64,000 bases of DNA from the NCBI RefSeq assembly GCF_900186985.1, contig NZ_LT906447.1:248001-312000 (forward strand). The letters are read 5' to 3'. Under the pieces are notes generated by a model. That model did not search any database and had not been told where the DNA came from. It saw only the letters and a list, made by a program, of their open reading frames with translations. Origin of the DNA: Staphylococcus piscifermentans (GTDB lineage Bacteria > Bacillota > Bacilli > Staphylococcales > Staphylococcaceae). This document shows positions 63,471-64,000 of the stretch, in pieces (positions within the stretch are counted from its first letter, which is position 1; every line of letters starts with the position of its first letter). A program made the position numbers and the translations under genes.

Positions 63471-64000
63471 TTATTTTTTAATCACAGTGCCGACTTTACC
63501 TTCTAAAGCGTCATCTAATTTGTCTAATGAAGTGATGATTACTTCGCCTTTAGGGTTGTTTTCGATAAATTGGATAGAAGCTTCTACTTTAGGCAACATG
63601 CTGCCTTTCGCGAATTGACCTTCGTCAATATATTGCTTCATCTCATCTACTGTGACTTCTTTCAATTGTTCTTGATTGTCTTTGCCGAAGTTGATATAGA
63701 TATAATCTACTGCAGTCAAGATAATCAATTGTTCAGATTTCAATTCTGCACCAAGTAGGGCACTTGATTTGTCTTTATCGATAACAGCATCTACACCGTG
63801 CAAATCACCTTTGTCGTCTTTAACAACTGGGATACCGCCGCCTCCACTTGAAATCACTAAGTTGCCGGCATTGATCAGTGTTTCGATACTTGGGAATTCA
63901 ACGATTTCAATCGGTTGTGGTGAAGGTACGACGCGACGATAGCCACGTCCTGAGTCTTCAACGAAAGTGTAGTGACGTTCTTTAGCAATTGTGTCTGCTA
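63471..64000 (-). CDS. arcC: Carbamate kinase (5' part outside window)
   Basis: C-terminal 175 or so residues of carbamate kinase, which makes ATP from carbamoyl phosphate in the arginine deiminase pathway. The frame is open to the window edge, so the gene starts beyond 64000. Visible motifs include [62 protein letters not shown] and the end [18 protein letters not shown]. These match ArcC nucleotide- and substrate-binding regions. The YfcC-type transporter lies downstream on the same strand. Confidence 0.92.
   Translation of the reverse strand, partial: ADTIAKERHYTFVEDSGRGYRRVVPSPQPIEIVEFPSIETLINAGNLVISSGGGGIPVVKDDKGDLHGVDAVIDKDKSSALLGAELKSEQLIILTAVDYIYINFGKDNQEQLKEVTVDEMKQYIDEGQFAKGSMLPKVEASIQFIENNPKGEVIITSLDKLDDALEGKVGTVIKK

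Overview
The window looks like chromosomal DNA of a coagulase-negative Staphylococcus. The genes are low-GC and Gram-positive, with strong AGGAGG-type ribosome binding sites. The PutP, FemA/B-like, CapBCAED and YfhO proteins are of staphylococcal type, and there is an arginine-deiminase-type arcC next to a YfcC transporter. The species cannot be fixed from the sequence alone; the S. carnosus/S. simulans group is a guess. No rRNA, tRNA, integrase, transposase or CRISPR array was seen.

Layout. (1) 1-3.4 kb: phnDCEE phosphonate-type ABC importer (phnD cut by the window edge). (2) 3.8-9.5 kb, minus strand: XRE/cupin regulator, hydantoinase A, hydantoinase B (interrupted by an in-frame TAA) and an NCS1 permease, apparently one operon. 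(3) 10.2-15.6 kb: proline permease putP, a medium-chain acyl-CoA synthetase and an NhaC antiporter, with CcpA-like sites and two long hairpin repeats between the last two. (4) 16-22 kb: polyphosphate kinase 2, a hypothetical protein, an NAD-dependent reductase, a small membrane protein, an amidohydrolase/decarboxylase and an alpha/beta hydrolase. (5) 22.2-32.3 kb: secreted poly-gamma-glutamate (PGA) hydrolase, YfhO-like membrane protein, FemAB peptidyltransferase and the full PGA operon capB-C-A-E-D. This puts polymer synthesis, anchoring/release and depolymerisation in one neighbourhood. (6) 32.8-35.4 kb: an unknown membrane protein and a two-gene DUF3100 transporter.

(7) 35.5-53.4 kb is an AT-rich defence island. 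It begins with an orphan gene, followed by a Sau3AI-like restriction-modification operon (PD-(D/E)XK-like protein, MutH/Sau3AI endonuclease, 5mC methylase). Divergent from that is a tight five-gene operon resembling class 2 DISARM: two genes that look like a split DrmE, then a DrmA helicase, a DrmB DUF1998 protein and a NERD-nuclease/UvrD-helicase where DrmC would be expected. Beyond it lie an AspBHI-like modification-dependent endonuclease and a GIY-YIG/P-loop plus MazG-like pair. This atypical DISARM-plus-Sau3AI arrangement is the most interesting feature of the window.

(8) 53.5-58.2 kb: acoL-A-B-C (acetoin/pyruvate-type dehydrogenase complex) with a readable promoter and a cre site. (9) 58.3-58.9 kb: a scar made of fragments of a mazG-like gene, a deoR-type regulator and a yfcC-type transporter. 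(10) 58.9-64 kb: a metallophosphoesterase, a small hypothetical gene, a degenerate stretch, an intact YfcC transporter and the 3' part of arcC.

A family of 43-bp-period palindromic repeats occurs as arrays in three separate intergenic regions (about 17.0, 26.0 and 61.2 kb).
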